Assembly (NCBI GenBank): GCA_023384415.1
Contig: JAHDWJ010000003.1
Location: forward strand, 1-64,000
Direction: 5' to 3'
From: Anaerolineae bacterium
GTDB lineage: Bacteria > Chloroflexota > Anaerolineae > Promineifilales > Promineifilaceae
DNA: 64,000 bases
Shown: one piece after another, positions 53,485 through 63,298 of the stretch
How positions within the stretch are numbered: the stretch's first letter is position 1
Layout: every line of letters begins with the position of its first letter
Program-made: the position numbers and the translations under genes
The notes under the pieces: model-generated
The model's input: only the letters and a program-made list of their open reading frames with translations
What the model was told of the DNA's origin: nothing
Databases searched by the model: none

Positions 53485-53651
53485 GTACCTACTCCCTATC
53501 CACCGGGCGAATGAACAAGGATAGGGCAGTGCTGAATAGTCACGTGATTTTTATGCTGACTTGAAAGGGTGAATACGGTATACTGGCAACGTACAAATCT
53601 GCTAAACTATGCCGTGCCCAAACATTCCCAAACATAGGTGAATCCTAACCA

Positions 53652-56600
53652 ATGATGTCCAACCAAACTCACATTATTCAGGCATTTAATCACCTACAGC
53701 TAAATATGCGCCAGGCCGAGTCCTGGGAAACGCTGCAATCATTGGTAACCGCGTTCCTGCAGCAGCAAATCGCGGCCGCGATCATCACCTTCACCCCCCA
53801 CCCCCCAGTGGATACCCCTCATACTCTGGCTTATCCAATTAAGACAACCGCAACCTGGATCCATTTACAACAAACAGCCCCCTTTACGGCTGAAGAAAAA
53901 GAGATCATTGCCCTGGTAGTCGGGCTGATGGAAAACGCGGCCGCAGCCATGCTCACCCCGTCGCCACTGCTCACCCTCATCCACCAACTCAATCAAACTG
54001 TCGCCGCCCGGCACGACCTACAAACAACCCTGGAATTATTACAAAGCCAATGGCTCACCGCCTTCCCCGGCAGCAGCGGCGAGCTTCTTATGGTAGATGC
54101 GGTCGAATGGCAAATCCATCCTCGGTTCACCGTAGGGGTCGCTCACCCCAACCTCATCACCTCCCCCATCCCCGCCAACAAAACCGTCGCCGAAGCCCTG
54201 ACCCAAAACATGCCCCACAGCCAAATATTACCCGGCGGCCTGTGCGAAATTCTTATCCCCATCACCGTTGGCGAATCCACTGAAGGGTTGTGGCGCGTTA
54301 TCGGCCCCCCGGAACAACTGAACACCCCTTACAACTTAACGCTCTTACAAATTATCGCCGGTCATTTGAGCATTGCCATTAGCCAGGATAAAACCCACCG
54401 CCAGCGCTGGCAGCAAACGCAGCGCATTGAGACCATATACAGCATCACCGAATCTGCCCGGCTGCTCAAACCACTCCAACCAACTTTACAAGAAATCCGG
54501 CAGCAGCTTGTCCATGCCTTTGACGCCCCCACTTGTTACATCGGCCTTTATGATGTCGAGACCCAGATGCTCCATTTCCCTCTGTCCTACGATAATCATC
54601 AACAAACAGAAACCAGTTCCATCTCTATCTTTGATCGCTCCAGCTTGATGACCTGGGTCATTCGCAACAATGAACCGTTCGCTACCGAAGATTGGTTAGC
54701 CGCAGAACGGCCAGTAGCCGGCATCATCATGTCTGAGCCACAAGCTCGCTCCATCCTTTGTTTCCCTATGCAGGTCAAAGATGCCGTTGTCGGGGCTATC
54801 TCTATTCAGCACCCAGAGCCACACAAATTTGATGAATCTGATTATTATTTACTGGCAGCCATTGCCGGGCATCTAGCGGTCATCATAGACAATGCCAACC
54901 TATATACCAGTACCAACGAAATGGCCGAGCATTCCGCTCGCCAATTCCGTATGGCCGAAGCGTTACAAAAAGCGGCCGCGATTGTCAGTACCTCCCTGGA
55001 ATTAAATGTCGTCCTTGATCACATCCTCAGCGCATTGGCTCAGGTCGTCGAATATGACTGCGGCATTGTCACCTTGCTTAAAAACGGTCAACCCAGCTTC
55101 TTTGTTTACCGTGGCAGCGGCAGCAACGAACTCATCACAACGCATATTCGTCAGACCTGGGAACAAACCGCCCTCTTGCAAACCATCCTGAAATCCCGGG
55201 AACCAATTGTCATTGATGACGTAACCCAGGATCCCCGCTGGTTACAGTTAGCCGGTAAAGAAAATGTTCGCTCCTGGATTGGCACCCCTCTGGTTGCCAG
55301 CGACCAGGTTTCCGGCTTACTTCTGCTAGAAAGTCACCGGCCAAACGCTTATGGACAGCAAGAGAATTGGCTCATCACAACTCTGGCCTCCCATGCCGCT
55401 ATCGCTGTTTATAATGCCGATTTATACCGTAAAACCCAACAGCAGTTGACCGAATTAGCTATTTTATATGAAGCCAGCGCTACGATGTCAGCTAATTTAG
55501 ACCAGGAAACGGTGCTGAAAACAATTCTTAAAGAGGTGGTACGTGCCCTGGATGTGGATGGCTGTACTATCTTTGTTTGGGATGATATTCGCCAAGAGTT
55601 AGACATGGTCGCGCATGAAAATAAATTAGACGCCGCCAAATCAGAAGACCCGATTGGCTTAAGCACCCTGCCTGGCTTACACAAAATACCCCAAATACAA
55701 CAAATTTTAACCGGGCAAGAAGTACGACAAATCATTTATTCCCAGGCCCAAACAGCCGAAGAACGGGCCCTTTTGGATATGGTAGGGCTGCAATCTTTAT
55801 TGTTAGTCCCTCTGGTGTGGCGTGATCGTTTCTTGGGTTTGCTCGGTTTGGGTTTGGTTGAGGCTTCACGCAGTTTTGAACCCCATGAAATTCGCCTGAG
55901 CAAAAATTTAGCCAGCCAGGCAGCCGTTGCCCTGGATCATGCCCGCCTCTTTGCCCAGGCACAGCAGCGCATTGAGGAGCTATCGGCCTTCCAAAAGATT
56001 GCCCTACAAATTAATTCTCCCCTTGCCTTGCGGGAAGTCCTGAATACGATTGGTGAAGCGGCCTTGAGATTGGTTAATGCGACCAATCTGCATATTTATC
56101 TGTATGATGCCCACCGGCAAACCTTTGGCTATGGGTTAGCTCTGTGGCGTGACGGTCACCAGGTGCCCATAGCCCCACCTCGTCCTGATGGCCTGACAGC
56201 TACCGTTGTGCGTCATGGCCAATCGCTGGTGATCAACCAAGCCCAAAAACATCCCCTCTTTTTATCTCAAGAGTCGCAAATGTGGGAAGTGCAGGCTATT
56301 GCCGGTTTCCCTCTGAAACGAGGGGAACAAATTATTGGGGCGTTTACAGCCGCTTATTTGCATGAGCACAGTTTTTCTGAGGATGAGCTGATGCTGCTCA
56401 ATCTACTGGCGGATCAGGCAGCGGTAGCTGTTCATAATGCTAATTTGTTTGATAATTTGCAGCATCAACTCCAGGCGATGTCGGCATTGGTAGACATGGC
56501 CCAACAGGTTACAGGGAAGCTGGAGTTGGCTTCGGTTATGCAAACAACGGTAGAGATTTTACAGCGGCTGCTAGAAGCACGTGCCAGCTCCATTTCGTTG

Positions 56601-57680
56601 CTGCATGAAGATGATCTCGTTATTGAAGCCGCGGTGGGTATTCGACCAGAATTTCTTAAAAAGCGCATGAAGCTGGGTGAGGGGGTGTCAGGGCAGGCGG
56701 TAAGGGAACGTCGCCCGGTTTATCAACGTGATACTCAGGCTGATCCTAATTTTTTATTCTTTGATAAGATAGTACGCAGTCTCCTGGCTGTACCCCTGAT
56801 ACATCGGGATACGGTGTTGGGGACGTTGACGGTGGACAGTGATTTGCCCAATGCGTTTGATGCTCAGGATGAACAATTGCTAACGGTCGCGGCCGCGCAA
56901 GTGAGCGTCGCTATTGCCAATGCCAACTTTGTACGGGAAATTCAGGAGCACGCTGAGGAGCTTACCCTGGCTTATGAAGAGCTAAAAGAGAGTGACCGCC
57001 TGAAAGATGAGCTGGTACAAAATGTCTCCCATGAACTGCGTACCCCCCTCACCTTTGTTAAAGGGTATGTAGATTTGCTTATGGATGGGGAAATGGGGCT
57101 GCTAACCGATGATCAACGAGCCGCCTTACAAATTGTCACCAATAAAACATCAGAAATTACGCGCCTGATCGAAGATATTGTCACTTTGCAACGGATTGAA
57201 GAAGGTAACCTGGAGCGGGTGGAGTTTTCCCTGGGAACATTGGTGCAAATGGCTGTTGCCGGCCACAAGCTCAATCTCAAACCTGGAGTCAACCTGGAAA
57301 TTGTGGCCGTCTCCCCTGTCCCAGAAGGCCGTATTTACGCTGATAAGGGGCGCCTTACCCAGGTCGTAGATAATCTAATTGCCAATTCGATCAAGTTTAG
57401 CCCAGAAGGGGGTACCATTTTTGTGGAACTCCAAGAAAGGGATAATGAGTTGATCTTAATCATTTCTGATCAAGGTATCGGGGTACCCCAGGATAAACTC
57501 GACCGGATTTTTGATCGTTTTTACCAGGTAGATGGCTCATCAAAGCGGCGATTTGGGGGAACGGGCATTGGTTTAGCCCTGGTAAAGCGGATTATTGAAG
57601 CGCATAAAGGGCAGGTATGGGTCACTAGTGAAATAAAAAAGGGGAGTTCGTTCTATATCTCTCTGCCCAAAGCGTTGTAG
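53652..57680 (+). CDS. Multi-GAF sensor histidine kinase, 1342 aa
   Basis: After a degenerate GAF-like N-terminus (about 1-255), five clear GAF domains follow, with linker helices of the type 'AAIAVYNADLYRKTQQQLTE' near 415, 583, 757, 923 and 1090. HisKA has H1127 in 'NVSHELRTPLTFVKGYVDLL', and the HATPase shows 'NLIANSIKFSPEGG', 'ISDQGIGVPQDKLDRIFDRF' and 'GGTGIGLALVKRI'. No membrane segment is visible, so signals are sensed in the cytoplasm. The phosphotransfer partner is not in the window. Iterated palindromes occur at 53772, 53937, 54972 and 56889 only. Confidence 0.93.
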   Translation: MMSNQTHIIQAFNHLQLNMRQAESWETLQSLVTAFLQQQIAAAIITFTPHPPVDTPHTLAYPIKTTATWIHLQQTAPFTAEEKEIIALVVGLMENAAAAMLTPSPLLTLIHQLNQTVAARHDLQTTLELLQSQWLTAFPGSSGELLMVDAVEWQIHPRFTVGVAHPNLITSPIPANKTVAEALTQNMPHSQILPGGLCEILIPITVGESTEGLWRVIGPPEQLNTPYNLTLLQIIAGHLSIAISQDKTHRQRWQQTQRIETIYSITESARLLKPLQPTLQEIRQQLVHAFDAPTCYIGLYDVETQMLHFPLSYDNHQQTETSSISIFDRSSLMTWVIRNNEPFATEDWLAAERPVAGIIMSEPQARSILCFPMQVKDAVVGAISIQHPEPHKFDESDYYLLAAIAGHLAVIIDNANLYTSTNEMAEHSARQFRMAEALQKAAAIVSTSLELNVVLDHILSALAQVVEYDCGIVTLLKNGQPSFFVYRGSGSNELITTHIRQTWEQTALLQTILKSREPIVIDDVTQDPRWLQLAGKENVRSWIGTPLVASDQVSGLLLLESHRPNAYGQQENWLITTLASHAAIAVYNADLYRKTQQQLTELAILYEASATMSANLDQETVLKTILKEVVRALDVDGCTIFVWDDIRQELDMVAHENKLDAAKSEDPIGLSTLPGLHKIPQIQQILTGQEVRQIIYSQAQTAEERALLDMVGLQSLLLVPLVWRDRFLGLLGLGLVEASRSFEPHEIRLSKNLASQAAVALDHARLFAQAQQRIEELSAFQKIALQINSPLALREVLNTIGEAALRLVNATNLHIYLYDAHRQTFGYGLALWRDGHQVPIAPPRPDGLTATVVRHGQSLVINQAQKHPLFLSQESQMWEVQAIAGFPLKRGEQIIGAFTAAYLHEHSFSEDELMLLNLLADQAAVAVHNANLFDNLQHQLQAMSALVDMAQQVTGKLELASVMQTTVEILQRLLEARASSISLLHEDDLVIEAAVGIRPEFLKKRMKLGEGVSGQAVRERRPVYQRDTQADPNFLFFDKIVRSLLAVPLIHRDTVLGTLTVDSDLPNAFDAQDEQLLTVAAAQVSVAIANANFVREIQEHAEELTLAYEELKESDRLKDELVQNVSHELRTPLTFVKGYVDLLMDGEMGLLTDDQRAALQIVTNKTSEITRLIEDIVTLQRIEEGNLERVEFSLGTLVQMAVAGHKLNLKPGVNLEIVAVSPVPEGRIYADKGRLTQVVDNLIANSIKFSPEGGTIFVELQERDNELILIISDQGIGVPQDKLDRIFDRFYQVDGSSKRRFGGTGIGLALVKRIIEAHKGQVWVTSEIKKGSSFYISLPKAL

Positions 57681-57743
57681 CGTGGCCATTGGCTGTGGTC
57701 GGGCAAAAATCACCATCTCCCATTGTGGGTAGTGAGCAGCTAC

Positions 57744-58838
57744 ATGACGTTGAGAAGTACAAATGAAATGGCGGCCGCAGCTTCAATTAAAGCGATGCCC
57801 AAAATTGATCTCCACCGCCATTTAGAAGGGTCGCTTCGGCTTGGCACCCTGGCCCAAATTGCGCGGGAACATGGCATTGAACTGCCCATGATGAATTCGG
57901 CCATGAATACGGCTCAACTGCGGCCGCTGGTGCAAATTACGAAAAATGACCCGGCCAATCTGGAACATTTCCTCTCCAAGTTTGAGGTGCTGCGCCGTTT
58001 TTATCACAGTGATGAGGCCATTGCCCGATTGACCTACGAGACGATTGTAGATGCGGCCGCAGACAATGTGCAATATTTAGAACTCCGCTTTAGCCCCCAG
58101 GCCCTGGCCCGCAAACGGGGTTTCCCCCTCACCGATGTCACCGATTGGGTTATCGAGGCAGCTCACCAGGCCAGCCGCGTCTGCGACATCGAAATTGGCC
58201 TTATTGTCACCTTATTACGCCATGAAGATGTCACCTTAGCCGAAAAGGTAGCCCAAATCGCCTTCGCCCGGCAGCATAAAGGCATTGTGGGGGTAGATCT
58301 GGCTGGCAACGAAGTGCGTTTCCCTTGTGATCCATTCAAACATATTTTTGCGGAGGCCCATCAGCTAGGATTAGGCATTACCGTTCATGCTGGGGAAGCT
58401 GTCGGAGGGGAATCCATTCGGGCGGCGATTGAAGATTTACATGCCAGGCGGCTAGGGCATGGGGTGCGAATTATTGATGATCCTTATCTAATGGAGATGG
58501 CGCGTGAACGGGGCGTTGTCCTGGAAATGTGCTTACTAAGCAATATACACACAGGAGCGATAACCCATTTAGCTGAACACCCGGCCAAATCTTTGCTAGA
58601 ATCTGGTCTGTTAGTTACGCTCAATACTGATGATCCCAGTGTAAGCGATAGTGACCTTTCGAATGAGTACCAGATGGGGATGGAACAGTTAGGGTTGACT
58701 TATTCCCATTTACGACAGACGGTGCTGAACGCGGCCGCGGCCGCCTTTTTACCCCCCGCAGGTAAAACTCGCCTGACAGCCCACTTTGAGCAGAGGCTGC
58801 CCCGTCCTATCTTAGGGCAAATGCCTCAGTTTCAATAG
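57744..58838 (+). CDS. add: Adenosine deaminase
   Basis: The 364-residue amidohydrolase deaminates adenosine. The zinc ligands are in 'KIDLHRHLEGSLRL' (HxH), 'ITVHAGEAVGGE' and 'VTLNTDDPSVSD', and the conserved 'LGHGVRIIDDPYLM' and 'LEMCLLSNIHTGAI' are present. ATG 57744 is the first ATG; 57768 and 57795 are also possible and no strong ribosome site decides. An iterated palindrome lies next to the start and gives 'MAAAAS'; two overlapping ones at 58731 give a run of Ala near the end. Confidence 0.9.
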   Translation: MTLRSTNEMAAAASIKAMPKIDLHRHLEGSLRLGTLAQIAREHGIELPMMNSAMNTAQLRPLVQITKNDPANLEHFLSKFEVLRRFYHSDEAIARLTYETIVDAAADNVQYLELRFSPQALARKRGFPLTDVTDWVIEAAHQASRVCDIEIGLIVTLLRHEDVTLAEKVAQIAFARQHKGIVGVDLAGNEVRFPCDPFKHIFAEAHQLGLGITVHAGEAVGGESIRAAIEDLHARRLGHGVRIIDDPYLMEMARERGVVLEMCLLSNIHTGAITHLAEHPAKSLLESGLLVTLNTDDPSVSDSDLSNEYQMGMEQLGLTYSHLRQTVLNAAAAAFLPPAGKTRLTAHFEQRLPRPILGQMPQFQ

Positions 58839-58888
58839 ACGGATAGTGAATGACCAGGGAAATGATACGCATTATCCTTCGTCTGCCG

Positions 58889-60328
58889 TTATTCCCCCTG
58901 ATGCGGCAAAACGAAATAGAATTCACTGCCTTTACCCAACTCACTTTCTACCCCCACCCGGCCATTCAGCTTGCTGATAATACGCTGCACAATGGACAGT
59001 CCCAACCCATGCCCCTCAATTTGCAACTCACTCAGGCGCACAAATTCGGTAAACAGGACAGCCAGCTTCTCCGCCGGCAGACCAGGGCCATTGTCCCGCA
59101 CCCAGAAGCGAATCATGCCATTAGACAAAGGAGTGGCCCCCAATTCTAAAACGGGCGGTTCTCCGCCATATTTAATCCCATTGCTCAAATAATTAGCCCA
59201 AACTTCTTCCAGCCAGGGAGCATAGCCCATGGCGGCCGGCCAGCTGGGCGGCCGCACAATTGTGGCTTTATGTTCCTCAATCATAAAAGCCAGCCGCTCA
59301 ATCGCCTGTTCAACCACTTCCTCCATATCTACAACCTGCAACTTCACATCCTGTTTGCGCACGGTTGCTAACAGGAGCAGCTCTTCGGTAATATTGATAG
59401 CCCGATAGGCTGATTTTTCGATTCGATGCAGGGAAAGAGCCAGGTTTTCCGGAGACAGTTTTTCGTAATTGGTGCGTACCAGATCAGCAAACCCTACGAT
59501 TAAGGTGAGGGGGTTTTTAAGATCGTGGGCCACAGTGTGGGCAAACGCATCTAATTCAGCGACTTGCCGTTTACGCTCTTCAATTTCCCCTTCCATTTGC
59601 GTCAGCGTTTGTTCCAGCCGCAGGCTCATCTGATTAAAACGTCGTCCTAACCTGGCCAATTCATCATTCCCATGTATAGGCACTTGCTGCCCCAAATGCC
59701 CTTCGGCAACGTCATCGGTAGCCTGAATAAGCTGCTGGATGGGTTCGGTGATGGAACGGCTGATGAAGAGGGCAAAAAGAAGGCCGGCCAGGGTGGCCGC
59801 GGCCGCGACTATTGCTCCTTGTCTCCGCACTACATTTATTTTTTCAGTCAGGGGAGCCGTGGGCAGCCCCACACTGATCGCCCCAATGGTCTGATTGCCT
59901 ACAATCACAGCGCGGCCGGCCACCAGGTCCGTATCATCCCACAAAAATATCACTTCTGAACTGGCTATTAACTGCTGGCCAAAGGGATCAGGCGTCACCC
60001 TAAAACGGCTGTCTTCGTTAATTGCATCAGCTACGATGCGCCCCTCCGCATCGTAAATACGGCCAAAGGTGACTACCTCAAACTCCCCCATATCCCGCAT
60101 CAAATCGGCCAAAAAATCAGCCTGCAAAAAATAGAGGGCATCGGCACTGCTAGCCGCCAGAGTATCCAAAAGCAAGGTAATTTGTTGTTCTAGCTCAGTT
60201 TGGAAATTGCGCCGCTCCCGCTGCACACTCAGAGCGGTAATGAAAACGATGACTACTGTTACCACGAGGGTAATGGTGATCGTCAAACGCCAGGCCAGCG
60301 GCCATTGGTTCCAATAATAGGAGCGCAT
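58889..60328 (-). CDS. HAMP-domain sensor histidine kinase
   Basis: The 479-residue membrane kinase has a first helix ('RLTITITLVVTVVIVFITAL'), an external domain of about 120 residues, a second helix ('GAIVAAAATLAGLLFALFIS'), HAMP ('ITEPIQQLIQATDDVAEGHL'), HisKA ('DAFAHTVAHDLKNPLTLIVG') and HATPase ('VRDNGPGLPAEKLAVLF', 'GHGLGLSIVQRIISKL'). It follows a PhnD-like lipoprotein in the same direction by 188 bp, so the lipoprotein may act as its ligand sensor. No response regulator is near. Confidence 0.9.
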   Translation of the reverse strand: MRSYYWNQWPLAWRLTITITLVVTVVIVFITALSVQRERRNFQTELEQQITLLLDTLAASSADALYFLQADFLADLMRDMGEFEVVTFGRIYDAEGRIVADAINEDSRFRVTPDPFGQQLIASSEVIFLWDDTDLVAGRAVIVGNQTIGAISVGLPTAPLTEKINVVRRQGAIVAAAATLAGLLFALFISRSITEPIQQLIQATDDVAEGHLGQQVPIHGNDELARLGRRFNQMSLRLEQTLTQMEGEIEERKRQVAELDAFAHTVAHDLKNPLTLIVGFADLVRTNYEKLSPENLALSLHRIEKSAYRAINITEELLLLATVRKQDVKLQVVDMEEVVEQAIERLAFMIEEHKATIVRPPSWPAAMGYAPWLEEVWANYLSNGIKYGGEPPVLELGATPLSNGMIRFWVRDNGPGLPAEKLAVLFTEFVRLSELQIEGHGLGLSIVQRIISKLNGRVGVESELGKGSEFYFVLPHQGE

Positions 60329-60516
60329 ACAGATAGTTTATCTTGTCTGTAACCGTTCAGCCAAGAAGTTGAACTTTTTTCTAGTAAATCATCGTGCAAA
60401 AACAAGTTGGCGATTTTAGATTGGTTCAAACTCCACAGATTGAACCAATCGCCATCAAGTTAATTCCCAATGAATACCAAGGAATTGTTCTACAGTTCTC
60501 TGGGCTGGCTGAACGC

Positions 60517-61449
60517 TTACCTTGTCTGAACCAACTGGTAAAGGGTTTGTACTTCCTGCATGGCCGCGTCATACCCTTCGGGAAACTCCTCAAAAGCAGT
60601 CGTTTGGAAACGCTCTAAAGCGGCGCGGCCGCTTTCATTCTCATCCATCTGCAAAAGCACCTCAGTAATGGCCGTCACCAGCGGTTCCGGCATCCCAGGG
60701 CGCACTAAAACCATCTGCCGGGGAACATCTTCTGTCGCCGCGATAATACGCAGTTGAGCCTGGGTCTCTTCAGGCAGCCGGCCAAAAGTCACATTGTCTA
60801 TCACCCCGGCGGGAATGATTCCACTAATAACCCACTGAATAGTCGTATTATCAGCCCGGCTAAACACATACCCAATCTCATCGGCCGCTACCACCGCCGA
60901 TGGGTCTGATCGTTCCACGGGATTAAACCCTTCGGTAAACAAATAGGCCAGTGGCAACATATACGCCGAGGTCGAAAACGCTTCCTCAAAAGCCACAAGC
61001 TGCCCTTGCAGTTCATTCATTGTTTGGATGGGGCTGTCCGCTCGAACAAAAAAGACCGAATGGTATTCTGCCACCCCAAAGCGCAAACGGCGCAAAATAG
61101 GCCTGGCCCCAGTCGCCTCACTGATTACCATGACTGGATATGGGCTGTCAAAATAAAGGTCCACTTCCCCATTCTCAATCCAACGAATCATCGTCTCTAT
61201 ATCCGGAGCAATTTTAACTTCAGCCCGAATCACTCCGTTTTCTTTTAGCTGTTCCGCCAGGTAATCGGCCAACGGCTGAGTGCCACGAATCGTCTCGGTG
61301 GCCTCATCAGAAATATCCCCAATCACCAAAATTTCCCCTTCTATTTCTGGAGAAATCGCGTCTGGGGTAGAAGCGGCACTGCTGGTGCAGGCAGACAGTA
61401 AACAGCAAAAAAGTGTCAGAAAGAAAAATCTAACGTATTGTCGGTTCAT
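60517..61449 (-). CDS. PhnD-like phosphate/phosphonate-type solute-binding lipoprotein
   Basis: The 310-residue lipoprotein has the signal 'FFLTLFCCLLSACTSS'. The PhnD/type-12 binding fold shows as 'RGTQPLADYLAEQLKENGVI', 'IRWIENGEVDLYFDSPYPVM' and 'LQGQLVAFEEAFSTSAYM'. No transport genes follow; instead a HAMP kinase lies downstream in the same direction, which suggests a sensory role rather than uptake. The ribosome site 'gggaggtcatc' precedes ATG 61449. Confidence 0.85.
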   Translation of the reverse strand: MNRQYVRFFFLTLFCCLLSACTSSAASTPDAISPEIEGEILVIGDISDEATETIRGTQPLADYLAEQLKENGVIRAEVKIAPDIETMIRWIENGEVDLYFDSPYPVMVISEATGARPILRRLRFGVAEYHSVFFVRADSPIQTMNELQGQLVAFEEAFSTSAYMLPLAYLFTEGFNPVERSDPSAVVAADEIGYVFSRADNTTIQWVISGIIPAGVIDNVTFGRLPEETQAQLRIIAATEDVPRQMVLVRPGMPEPLVTAITEVLLQMDENESGRAALERFQTTAFEEFPEGYDAAMQEVQTLYQLVQTR

Positions 61450-61761
61450 GATGACCTCCCTTAATCACAGGTGTAGGTCTTTGGAAATATGGGTGGGTGG
61501 CCGGTATTTTGTCGTAGATGCGGCGTACTCTGGCTTTGACATCCTGTTTGCCAGCCCCTGTAATTCACAAAGAGCCGTTTGGTGACGCAAACTACTGTCA
61601 TCTCTATTATCTCTTAACCACTGCTTTGTGTAAATCAGCCGGGGGTCATGGTAGAGAATAACGTGCCCGGACCTGTTGTAACCAGAAAATACCCAAAACG
61701 CCACTGAATTAACTTTCTTTGGACAGTTGACAAAGTAAGTTGACAGGATTACCATACAGCT
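61450..61761. other. Divergent spacer of 312 bp
   Basis: No gene or repeat was recognised. Just before the ROK gene, 'agttgacaaagtaagttgac' holds two TTGACA hexamers (61727-61732 and 61740-61745). The first is 17 bases from 'taccat', and could be the promoter, giving a nearly leaderless transcript; the doubled AGTTGACA could also be an operator. This is weak evidence. Confidence 0.3.
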
Positions 61762-62979
61762 ATGCCCCGATCCCAAGCCACTGATCTGTATGCTGTTCGG
61801 GAAAACAATCTGAGCCTGGTCTTGAATATGGTTCGCCGGGCCGGAGCTATTTCACGAGCAGACCTGGTACGGCAAACACAGTTGAGTGCGACTACCGTTT
61901 CGGCTCTGGTGAATGTGCTGTTAGAAAGCGGTTTTGTGGTGGAAACAGGGATAGGCGAATCGAGCGGCGGCCGCCCCCCCATTATGCTGGCGTTTGTCTA
62001 TGAGGCTCGTCATGTGCTGGGGGTGGAAATGGGGGCAACTCATCTGACCGCCGTTTTGATGGATTTGCACGGGCAGATCATTGGGCGGCAATATCAACAG
62101 TTTGCTACTTTAGCCAACCCGACCGGCAGTATTAACCAGATAACCCAGTTGTTACAGATGATCATCGCGGCCGCAGCCATTAACCCATCTCACCTTTTAG
62201 GCATAGGGCTGGCCGTCCCTTCCCCTCTCGATGGGGAAAACCTGGATCAATTATCAACGGTTATTATGCCCCAATGGGCAGGTTATGATCTCAAAGCCAC
62301 CTTGCAGCCATTGTTCAAGCTGCCCGTTTATCTGGAAAATGACGCCAACGCTGGGGTTATTGCCGAACAATGGTGGGGTCGCGGCCGCGACTATGCCAAC
62401 CTGGCCTATATCAAATTAGGCACCGGGGTAGGCAGCGGCCTCATCGTCAAGAATGAGGTATACCGGGGTGATGGCGGCACGGCTGGGGAAATTGGTCACA
62501 CAACGATTACTAGTGATGGCCCATTATGCCGCTGTGGCAATCGGGGCTGCTTAGAAAGTTTTGTTGGGGCCCCAGCCCTGATCGCTGAAGTCAACCAACA
62601 CCGCCAGATAAATGGGGAAGCAGCAGTTCATTCTATCAATGACATTGTTGCGGCCGCAAACCAACATGATCCCATATGCCGCCAGGTTATTGACAAAGCC
62701 GGGGCCTACCTGGGCATCGCCATTGCTAACCTGATCAACCTGTTCAACCCTGGCCTGATCGTACTGGGGGGAGAGTTAGCGGCCGCAGGCAATCTTTTAC
62801 TCACCCCCGTTCACCAGGCTGTCACCCAGCGGGCCATGTCCAAAGCCGCCAGCGAAGCCACCATCACCACCAGCCAACTGGGGGCCAATGCCATAGCTAT
62901 CGGCGCCGGGACACTCGTCATTCATCACGCCTTTCAACCCGCTAACCTGGGTCTGACTTTAGGCATGAAGGGGAGATAA
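61762..62979 (+). CDS. ROK-family transcriptional regulator
   Basis: The 405-residue protein joins an N-terminal winged helix ('GAISRADLVRQTQLSATTVS') to a ROK sugar-kinase domain: 'LGVEMGATHLTAVLMDLHG', 'LGTGVGSGLIVKNEVYRGDG', 'GEIGHTTI' and the zinc site 'CRCGNRGCLESF'. In the NagC/XylR group such proteins repress sugar genes until a sugar binds. The gene is followed by a sugar-binding lipoprotein, which is probably its target. Five iterated palindromes fall in the gene. Confidence 0.92.
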   Translation: MPRSQATDLYAVRENNLSLVLNMVRRAGAISRADLVRQTQLSATTVSALVNVLLESGFVVETGIGESSGGRPPIMLAFVYEARHVLGVEMGATHLTAVLMDLHGQIIGRQYQQFATLANPTGSINQITQLLQMIIAAAAINPSHLLGIGLAVPSPLDGENLDQLSTVIMPQWAGYDLKATLQPLFKLPVYLENDANAGVIAEQWWGRGRDYANLAYIKLGTGVGSGLIVKNEVYRGDGGTAGEIGHTTITSDGPLCRCGNRGCLESFVGAPALIAEVNQHRQINGEAAVHSINDIVAAANQHDPICRQVIDKAGAYLGIAIANLINLFNPGLIVLGGELAAAGNLLLTPVHQAVTQRAMSKAASEATITTSQLGANAIAIGAGTLVIHHAFQPANLGLTLGMKGR

Positions 62980-63298
62980 GCAGATGGATCAAGCGATCTT
63001 ACCAGATTGGACCACAAACCACCGGCGGCAATTTTATCAATGATGGGCGGTTTGCCGTCAGCGGTCAGCCGTCAGAGATTTGTATGCACCGTTGCCACAA
63101 ACCCAGCTATTTTTCAGGCGTTATTCCTATTCTTCTCCATCCATATTCCTCTCATCCATGGCCATTTTTAAGGAGGTGATTCTAGCGAAGCAATTGACAA
63201 ACCCATTTCCCAGCCTTTATCTGTTGTACCCCAAAATACGCCTTATGGGCTGCCATATTACAGACCATAACCGTACCAATCCAATGAAGGAGAAGAAA
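62980..63298. other. Gene-free spacer of 319 bp with a strong SD-like element
   Basis: Contains short quasi-repeats 'gccgtcagcggtcagccgtc' (63051-63075) and 'aaggaggtgat' (63170-63180), a near-perfect Shine-Dalgarno without an ATG at the right distance. Downstream, a second ribosome site 'gaaggagaagaaa' serves the lipoprotein gene. In-frame TTG 63194 could extend that gene by 35 codons, but the lipoprotein signal argues against it. Confidence 0.5.

Noticed and set aside
61465..61776. Minus-strand open frame of 103 codons in the divergent spacer
   Set aside because: It overlaps the start of the ROK gene and lacks a recognisable family or ribosome site; a decayed gene cannot be excluded.
63170..63190. 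End of a 16S rRNA gene, since AAGGAGGTGAT equals the reverse of its 3' tail
   Set aside because: Only about 11 bases match and the adjoining bases do not continue the rRNA; it is a Shine-Dalgarno-like sequence.
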